A stretch of 64,000 nt of DNA. It comes from Paramoeba atlantica (lineage: Eukaryota > Discosea). The translations under genes and the position numbers were made by a program. The stretch's first letter is position 1. Each line of letters starts with the position of its first letter. This document shows, piece by piece, positions 48,661-57,995 of this stretch. A model generated the notes under the pieces. The model was not told the DNA's origin, searched no databases, and saw only the letters and a program-made list of their open reading frames with translations. The stretch spans positions 735,620 to 799,619 of the forward strand of contig CDRNVI010000043.1 in assembly GCA_977017575.1 (NCBI GenBank), given 5' to 3'.

Positions 48661-48692
48661 TCAACAAGGTACAGAAACTGTATCTTTATCGT
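48661..48692 (-). other. Spliced-leader exon-like sequence at LINE 5' end
   Basis: Minus strand, 5' to 3': ACGATAAAGATACAGTTTCT then GTACCTTGTTG, followed directly by the LINE leader. The 16-base core GATACAGTTTCTGTAC equals the conserved core of kinetoplastid spliced leaders, and upstream AACG and downstream TTG also agree in position. It lies exactly between the target duplication and the LINE leader, so it belongs to the inserted copy. No donor-site GTATG follows, so this is not an SL RNA gene. Confidence 0.8.
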
Positions 48693-48707
48693 TAAATAAG
48701 TTTTTTT

Positions 48708-48775
48708 TTTTTTTTTTTTTTGGTGTGATATCTAATTCCCTGTGTTTACAGTACTGTATATCCGACTATATAAAA
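48708..48775 (-). other. A-rich stretch after the YR2 RT/RNase H region
   Basis: Plus-strand T run (27 T from 48701) plus about 50 bp between the YR2 RT/RNase H stop and the RLE-1 insertion. The A run on the minus strand served as the insertion site of RLE-1 and may have aided priming. Confidence 0.75.
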
Positions 48776-50200
48776 TCATAATCTGCTATACGGATCCGCT
48801 GGATTGTCCTTTGAAGTTATATAACGCGCCTGCACTGCTATGCCGTTACGTTGGAGGAATTTTAATAACCCGCACAATTCCGCTGTGATCCCATCTGAAC
48901 GGGACATTCTCCTATTTATGGCAGCCAGGCAGGAAGTATTGTCCACAAACAAATCCACACATGTGTCCCTATTAAAAAAGTGTCCATACTTTTGAAATGC
49001 TAATCTCACCGCTCGTGTTTCCGCTCGATTTACCTCGTAATCAAATCCAACAGGCCATGAAGCTCCCGTGCAACACACTTGCCCGTAGTCCAAATATAGA
49101 ACTGCCCCCCAGCCTGTAGAAGACGCATCGGTGCACAGGATATGGCAATGAGGGACGGCATCTGGATGCCGCACGGGTTCAACGGGGGAACGGTGGATCA
49201 AAGCATCCCGCCACTCACAAAGGGTTCTTCGGACCCCAAAAGGAAGTGGAACGAGTTTGTCCCCTAACGTCGGGTCTCGATTTAAATTATTTATCCGTCG
49301 GCGTACTATTTTCAATTGCATGTGGTACTGCGGGATCCCGATTCCCATCACGGCCGAACCAAAAATAAGCCTCCCAACCCCTGCCTCCAATCCGGAATAA
49401 GTTCCATTCATATAGTCATCCAATTGCAACCTTTTCGTAATTTTTGGTCCAAGAGCGACCTTCCCCAATCGATGATGATAATTCACCCCATTAAACGTAT
49501 AATTTTGTAACGGAGGGGTACCAACGTCCTTAAAAAGGGCATTCACCTTCAACGCACGCGCATCAATAAACTCGGCATATTTCTTTGTTACTTGGTCGTC
49601 TGCGGCATAACGAATTCCGTCTATATAGACATCAAGACCAGGATGTACAAAAGTGTAATAAGTTACGTTAATAAGATGTACAAAAGCATGCTTAACCGGA
49701 ACATGGGGTTTGTACGTCTCTTTCACACGCACATTATCAGATTGGGTCCAGGCGATAAATCGACGACGTTCGGCGCCATTTTCGGCCGGTTCTACTACAG
49801 TAAACGGTACTACATATTCCATCGTGGGACTTTTCGCTTCTTGTTCGCGTGATACCTTCGAAATAAAACTTGCGTCCACCAGCTCTGTAATATCTCTTGT
49901 ATTCAAAAACGATTTGCTTTTTGGTGCCGGACTCGGACTTTCCGGCAATGCTGTCAATTTTGACCACGTGTCCTCGAAGCGCTGACGAGTCTGATTATTC
50001 ATCATCTCCTTAACATCTCCTAACTCTATGTTAGGAATACCTTTCTTCACGTGTAACGGAAGCTTTAGCTCCTCCCCTTGTGCGACTCTCGAAGTTCTTC
50101 TCGATCTCGTAATCGTGTGTCTTACCTTTTCATGTGGCACATCTTCCAAAAACTTGCAAAATAGCACTTCGGGATCTAAATAATTCTTAATTTCTTTGTC
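48776..50200 (-). pseudogene. YR2 RT/RNase H region (fossil)
   Basis: Similar to the RT/RNase H of YR1: LPLHVKKGIPNIELGDVKEM, VPFTVVEPAENGAERRRFIA, GLDVYIDGIRYA, YTFNGVNYHHRLGKVALGPK, GRLIFGSAVMGIG, then RNase H with CTDASSTGWGAVLYLD, EVNRAETRAVRLAFQK, DLFVDNTSCLAAINRR and KDNPADPYSRL. Treated as a broken fossil part. Confidence 0.82.
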
Positions 50201-51213
50201 GCATTTTGTGTCCCCAATGCTAATGCCGTCGTCACGGGATCTGCGTTGTAGCGTAGCAGGGATTCCAGGGCCTGGTGTTTGACTAGGTGTTGTACCTCGT
50301 CTAGACGGAGAGTCCCTTTTACCACTTCGGCGAACAGTTGTGTTATTGCCCCCCTTTTCGCCGAGTGCGTTCCGTACCCCTTTCCTAGAATATCCCGAAT
50401 TCTGCTGTCGACCTGGGATACTGGGGTCCGAGACATGGGTTCCCACTGCCCCAATCGGTTGATATACTCGTATAGTTGCCTGGTTCCCTGTCCCTCTATC
50501 ACCGTGTACATGGAAGAGCGGAAAGGATTTAATCGAGACGTTTTCGTGTTCCTGCCCCACCAGATAACTATTCGGTGGGGTGTTACCTCGTGAAATTGCG
50601 CTTTTGTCAAACTTGCTGTTTCGGTCCACCGACTTGCTGCTTTCCAGGAGAGCAGTAAGGTATGTTTTTCGCTCCTTGGGAGATGTCGCCAAAGTCGATG
50701 GAGTAATTCGGGGGTCAACGGTTTCATTTGCCGCACTGGCTCGGTCGCCCCCTCCGCTAGGAGCGACTTTATATAGAATTTCAGTGGATTCGTTTCCGTG
50801 ACCGCGAGGTTTAACAACGTAGCGAGACTTCGCGCGTATGTAATCTTTCCCTGCGCTCTGATGTTCATACTCGCCAGAAACGTTACTGCGTGTATCGCGT
50901 TGAGCGTTATTCCCTTGCCCTTGCAAAATGCGTTCAGTCGCTCCCACAGCCTCGCGCGGTTCTGCCATGTCGCATTGCTCCACATTTCGGACATGGCATC
51001 CATAGCAGTCCGTATTTCGTCGGTCATATGTGTGACCCCCATCAATAGTCGCAATAATTCCATTCTTTCCGGTGTTGCTTGAACGCTTAGCGTTCCCCCG
51101 TAAACGTGCCCGGGGCGTAATATTCTCCCTTTCAAGTTTACAACACTGTGCACCTTCCCAGCTTGGCTGTTTGAATCTTCGGTTTGTAGTTTCCTCCTCT
51201 TTGATACTGGCAT
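50176..51213 (-). pseudogene. YR2 tyrosine recombinase region (fossil)
   Basis: 345 residues, M at 51213. Motifs: RARLWERLNAFCKGKGITLN, LLSWKAASRWTETASLTKAQ with the first catalytic Arg, WWGRNTKTSRLNPFRSSMY, GYGTHSAKRGAITQLF with H-x-x-R, and VQHLVKHQALESLLRYNADP toward the C-terminus, where the nucleophilic Tyr of this family lies. Integrates the circular or linear DNA form in YR retroelements. Overlaps the RT/RNase H region slightly. Confidence 0.87.
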
Positions 51214-51441
51214 TATTGTTATACTGCCTCTTTTGAAACTGATTGTACTGGCCGTTTGGGTGGGACTTTGTCAGAAGTTCTTGCCGCTGTGCGCAGGGCC
51301 AGCCACCCTTGAACGAAAATCCGGCTGTTGGAAGCGTTTTGGGCAGTTCCGCCACATGTGGTCAGGCGAGCGACATCCGAAGCAAAGCCCTCCTCTGCGA
51401 AATGTTGTAGGTGGTCGGGTAAACCCCGAATCTTGAGGATA

Positions 51442-52371
51442 CTAACGAGCTGCCGTAGATTGCGCCGTGTAGGTCGTGTACGCGCGAGCATAGTGCTTCT
51501 GTCGTTCAGCAAGCTGATCGCTTACGTGATGGTAAAATTTATCGTTCGGCCGAACCTCCTTCTGTAATTTTTCGTGGACCAACTCTACATCAACACGACG
51601 TGCACGCCAGTATGCACCCCGAAGCATCTGAACAATGGCTCTTCCCATTTCTATAAAAGCCCCCTGATTCCATCCGGGCGTCTGACGGGCCAATACGATC
51701 CACTTGCAAAAGATCCCCGTAAAATTCCGCTCTTGTTGTTTCACAAAAGAACGATCCTGGAAGAACTGATTGACCCTTAATCCAAACTCGGGAGCGTCAC
51801 GCAACTCGCGCATTAAGTCTCGGGTACGAAAGCCACCCTCATCCAATGTTAGAAGCCATGGTTCGTAAGTGATTGGTTCGTACGGGTCCAGTGCATTGGG
51901 ATCAAGAATGGGGGGCGTCGTTTCACTAGCAGAAAAGTCTCCTGGCAACCCCTGTTCTCCATGGTCAGTAGTAGTCACCGGACGTGGAACTCGAGATGTC
52001 ATAGTCTGTGTTCGCGGTAATACCGCAGTCGGATCATTAGAAGTACGCAAGTTTTCGGATTCCGTAATACGCATTTCGTCCTGAATGTCAACTCGATAAT
52101 AGTTCAACTCGATGTAGGGAAAGGGATACTCCTTATTTGGCTCGTCGGACCATACCCCCCACAACTCCAATCCTTCCTTTCGTATCTTCCCCTCCAGCAT
52201 CTGTGTGGGCTCGTTCGGTTCATCCTTCCTGCGAAATACCGCACGAACTCTTACACTTGGTCTTTCACCTTGAGCAACAAGTAACTTTTCTCTCACAACC
52301 GTACATAGTTGATTCAAAGCCTGTGCAGGCAGCGGCTCGGTAGGCGCGAGCTCGTCTGCACCGGGTGACAC
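51442..52371 (-). pseudogene. YR2 Gag-like region (fossil)
   Basis: 309 residues, M at 52371. A segment at about 40-100 (VRVRAVFRRKDEP, GKIRKEGLELWGVWSDEP, YPFPYIELNYYRV) resembles the small beta-barrel of the LINEs. The helical middle (TRDLMRELRDAPEFGLRVNQ) matches YR1 Gag (LIRELREAPQLGVRFN). CCHC-knuckle-like coding sequence lies just downstream, near 51340-51390. Structural, RNA-binding role by analogy with VIPER Gag. Confidence 0.8.
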
Positions 52372-52411
52372 ACTCCGTAAATTCCGTAAAGAACGCGTCG
52401 ATGAAGTAATA

Positions 52412-52605
52412 GCAACTTTCCTTACGCGAATAGGGAGTGAAAAACAAACTACAAGGTGACAATTGTAATTTTTCTATACACATATTTATCACATATTAAT
52501 AGATCATAATAAAATATTATTATGTGCCCCGTAGGGCCACACATACCCTCTATAATATAGAAAACCTGCAAATCCTCTTCAAACAATTCTTTTCGTAAAC
52601 TATAA
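52412..52605 (-). repeat. YR2 repeat A1
   Basis: 5'-most repeat of YR2, matching A2 at 43585-43778 with one visible difference. It lies directly upstream of Gag and ends at the far junction with the interrupted RLE-2 reading frame. Confidence 0.93.
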
Positions 52606-52606
52606 T

Positions 52607-52690
52607 GATCAATTCCCGGTAAACCGCTATGACGCACGGGACGAATTCCGATCCTATCGATTTGACAGTGGGAATGACGTGGACTTGCGC
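52607..52690 (-). pseudogene. RLE-2 LINE piece upstream of YR2
   Basis: About 28 codons, VHVIPTVKSIGSEFVPCVIA and VYRELI, aligning with PMPKLRAIHADFAPCVIAIY of the intact RLE-2. It is the upstream continuation of the RLE-2 copy at 42340-43334; the next residue after the insertion is RDYA. Similarity ends near a short AT repeat at about 52690, where the APE-2 3' region begins. Confidence 0.85.
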
Positions 52691-52932
52691 ATATATATAT
52701 ACCATATGTATATTGCATAAAAACGAACAAACCAAAATCGAGATAGAATTCCTTTTTTTTTTATATTCCCTATATTCCTTTTTTTTTTGCCAAAAAGGGG
52801 GAATATAGGGTGTCAAAGGAGGAGATAGGAAAGAAGGAGCATCAAATTATGATTTAAGCATTCTAGAAATGCTTTTCTCTTGTCCTCCTATCCTAATATC
52901 CTAATAGATCGGTTAAAAACCGATTAAAGATA
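52691..52932 (-). other. APE-2 3' UTR and A-rich end
   Basis: Contains the short 3' UTR of APE-2 and two A tracts on the minus strand (plus-strand T runs at about 52752-52761 and 52779-52788) separated by GGAATATAGGGAATAT. Either tract could be the 3' tail. No gene is seen. Confidence 0.65.
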
Positions 52933-55900
52933 CTACTGTTCTAATTTTCGTGAAGCCTTCTTTCTCTTGGGAGACTTCTTTCCCTTTGTTTCCACGATCT
53001 TATCAGACTCCCTATTTCCCTTGCAACTTTTTTCTTTACCGACATCAGGCCTATTCAGGATCATAGCATTCGTTTTTTCAGACGGTTTCACTCCAGGCTC
53101 TCCAGACAGTAAGCTACCCTTTTTGGATAGAGCCCCACTTGCAGTAGTGTTATTCTTGCGTTTGGATGAAATAGTGTCAACATTCCTTCTTGGGAGCAAT
53201 ATGAGTGTCGCTTCTGGCGAGGATATTGGGTCAGAAGAAGAAGGAGAAGGAGCTTTTGTCGTCTTCAACCTCTTTGCCTCTTGTGATTTTAACGGCCTTC
53301 GTGACGCCGAAAGAGCCAAGACATCAGCTTTGTCGTTATATTCGTTCCCATTATGAGATTTAACTTTGCACACATACAAATTAACATTCTGAGATTTTAG
53401 TTTCCGCACCTGATGATCTATATCTTGTAGAATGTTTCTGTTGACGACGCGGTCATACCCTATTACCCGTCTCCGGATGCGAACATGATGAAAGAAGTTC
53501 CACACATAGAACGAATCTGTGTGTACTACGATATCTTTTGCTCCGTCCGGTATTCTTTTAAGCGCCTCTCGAAAAGATTCAGCCTCAGCTTGCTCGGCAC
53601 TATCAACATCTAATGTTAAGGAAAAACATTTATCGGTTGTCCATCGTTGAAGCACAACAATTCCAGCACCTGCTCTGATCTCGTTTGTCACCCGCAAGGC
53701 ACGGACTGAACCATCAATATAGAAGTGAACCTCATCATCTTTTAATGGAAAAGGATCAGAACTTTCTTCGACAAATTGCAAATCGTAAGGCGTATCTTGC
53801 TTCAAGGCGTGGGCATGTTTACTTTTCCATCTAGGAGAAGAGAGTCTTTCGTAATCCGGAAGCGGTTCGAGTGCTACCTTTAAATCTTCACATAACTTTT
53901 TCCAGTGATCTCGATCCTGAGCGTATACGAGGGCTTGTTCTTCGGTAATGTCCAGATCGTGAAAGCAAGCTTCGCTTGGTGAGAGATTTCGTTTCCTATC
54001 GCTGCATTTCCACTGGATAAGATCTCGAAACATGAATGAGTGCCTTAGAATGTGACCAACAATTTTAGCCCGACTAACGCGATGTACGGTGGAGAAACGA
54101 GGAGTGCCGCAATAAAGTGACTCGATAGGGTAGCAGTGTCCAAACTCGTCCAATTTAGCACAATTACAGCAAAATCTTCGCATCATATTGAGCTCAACTT
54201 CTGTTTGCCGAAGCATTTTGTTGGATATGGAAAGCGAAGCGGCACCAAAGGTCATGATTGGATAAACGAGGCAATCAAACAAACGCAGTTTTGTTGATGC
54301 ACTCAGTGGCGAGTCCCAAATGCCCTTGAGCTTCCGAAATGCGGCCCAGGTGAGCCTTAAGCGGTCTTTTACTGGCGAAGAAACGCCTGAATCCTGAATG
54401 TTTCCCAGATAGCGGTAAGAGTCAACAAGAGGAATTTTTCCCATTTGGCCCGCCCGAAGATCACGAGTCCCCCCTGGAACCTTACCGAAGGCCATCCAGG
54501 CAGTTTTGGTAGGCCCTACGGCGATTCTAAGATTAGCCTGCTTAGACTCATCCGATGTTGCTTCTATCATCCGGGGTAGATCCCCCTTCGTCGTGGCGAG
54601 AAGAGCAATGTCATCTGCATAATTAATGTCCGTGAGCCGAGTCTCCTGAAGACCCCTGCTTTTAGTTCCCTTGCTCTTCAGAAGAACACCGAAAGGTTTA
54701 TTATCCAGAGCGCGATGAAGAATACGATCCACCACGAGAACGAATAGATACGGGGCTAAAACATCTCCTTGAAGAATACCCGTATGGATTGAAAATGATG
54801 CCGTGTCTCCAAAAGGTGTTCGAACGATCCCTCGCAGCCCACTGTAGAGCGACATTATCATGCGAATTAAGTTTTTCCCTACGCGAAAAGCTACCAGCGC
54901 AGCATGTAAAGCATTGAAAGAAACAGATGGAAACGCCTTCGCAAAGTCAAGGAACGCGACTGCAACTCCAGACTTATCCCTGCACGACCTAACCTTCGTC
55001 TCGTTAAGGAAAATCTGCGCCCCTGCAGTGGAGCGTTCAGGGCGAAACCCAAATTGGCTATCACGGAGTATCGGTTCAATCGAGGGGCGAATCCGCTGCA
55101 GTATCATGCAGTTCATGAGCTTTACAATACTATTGACTAGGCAGATAGGGCGCCAGTTCGCGATTTGTGATAAATCACCCTTTTTTGGTATAGGTACCTG
55201 TAGGATAAATTTCCAGCAATCAGGTGAAACACCCGTTTCATTTACGCTGTTGATAATATTGAGAAGGGTTCTTCTAAGCTCATCGTGCTCAACCATGATT
55301 ATGAGCACTTCCGCTGGTATTTGATCCATTCCCGGGGCTTTGTTGCGGGCCAATCTCTGTACACAAGATGTAAGCTCTTCTTCACTGAACGGTGAGTCAT
55401 TTACTTCAATCGGTGAATGAGGAGCATCATCGAATTTGATTGTCGAATTTCCGCGATCGCCGTCACCCATTCTGGCGAAAAAGTCTCGTACAATTTTTAA
55501 CGTTTCTCGTGTCGAGGAAGTGTCGATACTGAACGCTTTCCTGTATAATCCACAAATTCGTCGTAGTGTACGCCATGGATTGGATCTGTTACTACGAAGT
55601 CCAGACTCAATTTCATTACATTCCCGTGATATTTCGTCCTCTATTTCGTGCCTATGAGTCTGAATCATTTTCTCGAAATGTTGTGGTTTACGACTTTGTA
55701 GAAAAAGATCTCGTACACTCCTAGGCAGAGCTTGTTCGTCGTCTGGTTTGTTTTCGTGGCTCTGCACTGTGTCCGCCTCTTTTGCGTCTTCCGTTCTCAT
55801 TCGTGAAATTGATTTGCATGTGCTTATCATCGCATCGGATAAGTTATCCCACGTTATAGATGATTCCTTTTCAGTAGTCTCCCAAACCTTTTGTTTAAAC

Positions 55901-57384
55901 ATCAGCCTCCGTTTCTCATCCCTCAATTGGGCCCAAGGAACCCTTTCTGGCCCTTTTCGTCCTCCAGAGCGCCACTTGATATGAACATTTGCCACGACAA
56001 GGCAATGCGTTGTAGGAATGGGTGCTTTAAGAACTTTATGAGCACAAACGCTTGAAGAAAACCGATCGCTAACTAAAATATGATCGAGCTGCCTCTTGAT
56101 TCGGTTTCCTTTGTTCTTCATTCGCATTTGTTGAAGCGTAGTGCTACTAGTTGAAGTTTTATCTTCATTTTCTGTCTTCTTTTGTTGTGCATTTTCATTC
56201 ACTTTCTTGTACAAATTTTTTCCTTCCACAGATGTGCCGTTCTTTTGGCTTGATTTTTCTCGACATGGTAGCTCGCATGTCCATTTTCGCCGACTCGGAC
56301 AGAGTGAGTGCGCAGATTTACATCCAATGGAACACATTAATCCTTTTAGTTGAGATATGGCCGCAGGGTCCATAACCTTGTTCGTAACTAAAGTTAGAGG
56401 TGCATTAAAATCTCCAATAACCAACAAGGGGCGCTGTTTTGCTTTGTAATCTACTCCGCGACATGACCGAGTTACTTCGCCTATAAACTCCGTATGTGTG
56501 GCTTCAGAGGAGTCCCTCGTTGGGGCATAGACATTCAACAAAAGGCCTTTCCCATCTTCCAGCTGATAAGTGGCACCCATAATCCTCCCACTTACCTTCC
56601 AAACTCTCAAAAGAGCCCGCGAACTAATGATACACATTCCATTGTAGGAATCCTGACCTGTGGCGGACTGCAAATATATGTGAAACTGTTGTCCTAAGTT
56701 GCAAACCTTCCTGTAGAGTACGCCATCCTCGTGGCCGTCTTCTGAAAACTTATACCTTGTCTCCTGAAGGCACATAATGTCGATCCCCTTTTCTGTCATA
56801 AGGGAGAGAATCTTACAAAAACGTGAAGAGCGAAGTATAGAAAATTCATCGTCTCCCTCCAGTTTGAGAGTCGTCACGTTTAGCGTACCAACCGTAGTAT
56901 CTTTCTTCCCAGCGGAACATCTAGTGTTCTCCAATTCGCGATGGGCATGTATGCCACACGATGCCCGAGGTTTAGGACGGTGACGCACAACCTTTCGAAT
57001 TTTCTTAGCAGGATTGCTGAGCAGAGCAGCGCAGAGAACTACGCCAGCAGAAGGATAGGGGGGGAAGGGAAGGGTTGTATTCGTACGCTCCTCGTACCGA
57101 ACACGAAGCACGCCAGAGATCGAATCACTCCTCATCAACGCCCATCGCACTTCTTCAACTTTTCCCTTCCAAAGCAAAAATCTCGAGCAGGTTTCATGAC
57201 GCCACACTACCCTAATCAACGCTCCAACCTTGGCCATTTTCAAAATTGCACGCACCGCCCTCTGGCGGAGTTTTGCGAATCCTTTCCCTGCTCGCGGACG
57301 GAAAAGGACTCCCCGAACACGCTTGGTTCGATAGAGAGTTTCAAGAAGCTCTGTCCCCTCTACCGCGCCGGAAGCATCCGCCAT
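52933..57384 (-). CDS. APE-type LINE polyprotein (ingi/L1Tc-like), intact
   Basis: 1483 residues, intact. Small beta-barrel-like segment at about 53-120 (GALIRVVWRHET, LWKGKVEEVR, VLRVRYEERT, LPFPPYP); APE endonuclease from about 167 (TLNVTTL, CLQETRYKF, LVIGDFNAPL, QLDHILVSDRF); RT (APGMDQIPAEVL, PKKGDLSQIANWRPICLVNS, FGFRPERSTAGAQ, catalytic NYADDIALLAT near 920); RNase H (FYIDGSVRA near 1219, QAEAESFREAL, HTDSFYVWNFFHH near 1288, NDKADVLALSAS near 1350) and a basic Ser/Lys-rich tail. The ATG lies about 16 bp after the 18-bp array on this strand, as for APE-1. Diverged from APE-1 but same layout, so the two represent one family. Possibly active. Confidence 0.94.
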   Translation of the reverse strand: MADASGAVEGTELLETLYRTKRVRGVLFRPRAGKGFAKLRQRAVRAILKMAKVGALIRVVWRHETCSRFLLWKGKVEEVRWALMRSDSISGVLRVRYEERTNTTLPFPPYPSAGVVLCAALLSNPAKKIRKVVRHRPKPRASCGIHAHRELENTRCSAGKKDTTVGTLNVTTLKLEGDDEFSILRSSRFCKILSLMTEKGIDIMCLQETRYKFSEDGHEDGVLYRKVCNLGQQFHIYLQSATGQDSYNGMCIISSRALLRVWKVSGRIMGATYQLEDGKGLLLNVYAPTRDSSEATHTEFIGEVTRSCRGVDYKAKQRPLLVIGDFNAPLTLVTNKVMDPAAISQLKGLMCSIGCKSAHSLCPSRRKWTCELPCREKSSQKNGTSVEGKNLYKKVNENAQQKKTENEDKTSTSSTTLQQMRMKNKGNRIKRQLDHILVSDRFSSSVCAHKVLKAPIPTTHCLVVANVHIKWRSGGRKGPERVPWAQLRDEKRRLMFKQKVWETTEKESSITWDNLSDAMISTCKSISRMRTEDAKEADTVQSHENKPDDEQALPRSVRDLFLQSRKPQHFEKMIQTHRHEIEDEISRECNEIESGLRSNRSNPWRTLRRICGLYRKAFSIDTSSTRETLKIVRDFFARMGDGDRGNSTIKFDDAPHSPIEVNDSPFSEEELTSCVQRLARNKAPGMDQIPAEVLIIMVEHDELRRTLLNIINSVNETGVSPDCWKFILQVPIPKKGDLSQIANWRPICLVNSIVKLMNCMILQRIRPSIEPILRDSQFGFRPERSTAGAQIFLNETKVRSCRDKSGVAVAFLDFAKAFPSVSFNALHAALVAFRVGKNLIRMIMSLYSGLRGIVRTPFGDTASFSIHTGILQGDVLAPYLFVLVVDRILHRALDNKPFGVLLKSKGTKSRGLQETRLTDINYADDIALLATTKGDLPRMIEATSDESKQANLRIAVGPTKTAWMAFGKVPGGTRDLRAGQMGKIPLVDSYRYLGNIQDSGVSSPVKDRLRLTWAAFRKLKGIWDSPLSASTKLRLFDCLVYPIMTFGAASLSISNKMLRQTEVELNMMRRFCCNCAKLDEFGHCYPIESLYCGTPRFSTVHRVSRAKIVGHILRHSFMFRDLIQWKCSDRKRNLSPSEACFHDLDITEEQALVYAQDRDHWKKLCEDLKVALEPLPDYERLSSPRWKSKHAHALKQDTPYDLQFVEESSDPFPLKDDEVHFYIDGSVRALRVTNEIRAGAGIVVLQRWTTDKCFSLTLDVDSAEQAEAESFREALKRIPDGAKDIVVHTDSFYVWNFFHHVRIRRRVIGYDRVVNRNILQDIDHQVRKLKSQNVNLYVCKVKSHNGNEYNDKADVLALSASRRPLKSQEAKRLKTTKAPSPSSSDPISSPEATLILLPRRNVDTISSKRKNNTTASGALSKKGSLLSGEPGVKPSEKTNAMILNRPDVGKEKSCKGNRESDKIVETKGKKSPKRKKASRKLEQ

Positions 57385-57399
57385 CTTTTTATAAAAGAT

Positions 57400-57995
57400 T
57401 TATAAAAAGTGTGTTCTTTATAAAAAGTGTGTTCTTTATAAAAAGTGTGTTCTTTATAAAAAGTGTGTTCTTTATAAAAAGTGTGTTCTTTATAAAAAGT
57501 GTGTTCTTTATAAAAAGTGTGTTCTTTATAAAAAGTGTGTTCTTTATAAAAAGTGTGTTCTTTATAAAAAGTGTGTTCTTTATAAAAAGTGTGTTCTTTA
57601 TAAAAAGTGTGTTCTTTATAAAAAGTGTGTTCTTTATAAAAAGTGTGTTCTTTATAAAAAGTGTGTTCTTTATAAAAAGTGTGTTCTTTATAAAAAGTGT
57701 GTTCTTTATAAAAAGTGTGTTCTTTATAAAAAGTGTGTTCTTTTATAAAAAGTGTGTTCTTTATAAAAAGTGTGTTCTTTTATAAAAAGTGTGTTCTTTA
57801 TAAAAAGTGTGTTCTTTATAAAAAGTGTGTTCTTTATAAAAAGTGTGTTCTTTATAAAAAGTGTGTTCTTTATAAAAAGTGTGTTCTTTATAAAAAGTGT
57901 GTTCTTTATAAAAAGTGTGTTCTTTATAAAAAGTGTGTTCTTTATAAAAAGTGTGTTCTTTATAAAAAGTGTGTTCTTTATAAAAAGTGTGTTCT
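57400..57995. repeat. 18-bp satellite array upstream of APE-2
   Basis: About 33 copies of an 18-bp unit (AAGAACACACTTTTTATA in the LINE orientation, minus strand). Copies are identical apart from two with one extra T (near 57742 and 57781). It ends 15 bp before the APE-2 start codon. Related units, two and a half copies, occur in the SINE-like element at 25703-25748. The open frames predicted across it are artefacts: 18 is divisible by 3, so any stop-free phase stays open. Confidence 0.97.

Larger units (their letters stand above)
44212..48692 (-). mobile_element. RLE-1 LINE, full length, with spliced leader at 5' end
   Basis: Complete RLE-1 LINE flanked by a perfect 15-bp target duplication (44197-44211 and 48693-48707). 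On the minus strand it starts ACGATAAAGATACAG, then TTTCTGTACCTTGTTG, then a 36-bp leader to the ATG. It contains an intact 1279-codon frame and a 3' UTR of about 570 bp ending CTTCTCCCCCC TTATTAACTGC before the A-rich target. The 5' sequence matches the euglenozoan spliced-leader exon, so the integrated template was probably a trans-spliced mRNA. One of the youngest-looking insertions in the window. Confidence 0.9.
43335..52606 (-). mobile_element. YR2: VIPER/TATE-like YR retroelement with split direct repeats (fossil)
   Basis: Fossil YR retroelement on the minus strand with the order A1 - Gag - YR - RT/RNase H - B1 - A2 - B2, the split direct repeat layout known for Ngaro/VIPER-type elements. 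A repeats: 52412-52605 and 43585-43778, about 194 bp, one visible difference. B repeats: 43779-44048 and 43335-43559. It lies in an RLE-2 reading frame that is continuous when the element is ignored, with no target duplication, as expected for recombinase-mediated integration. It contains an RLE-1 LINE at 44212-48692. The element is broken, with the LINE insertion and perhaps two or three other breaks, but near-identical A repeats imply modest age. Confidence 0.88.

Noticed and set aside
48661-48700. An SL RNA gene interrupted by the LINE, as for SLACS/CRE
   Set aside because: No intron donor or downstream SL RNA sequence follows, the target duplication is A/T-rich YR2 sequence, and YR2 continues on both sides of the insertion.
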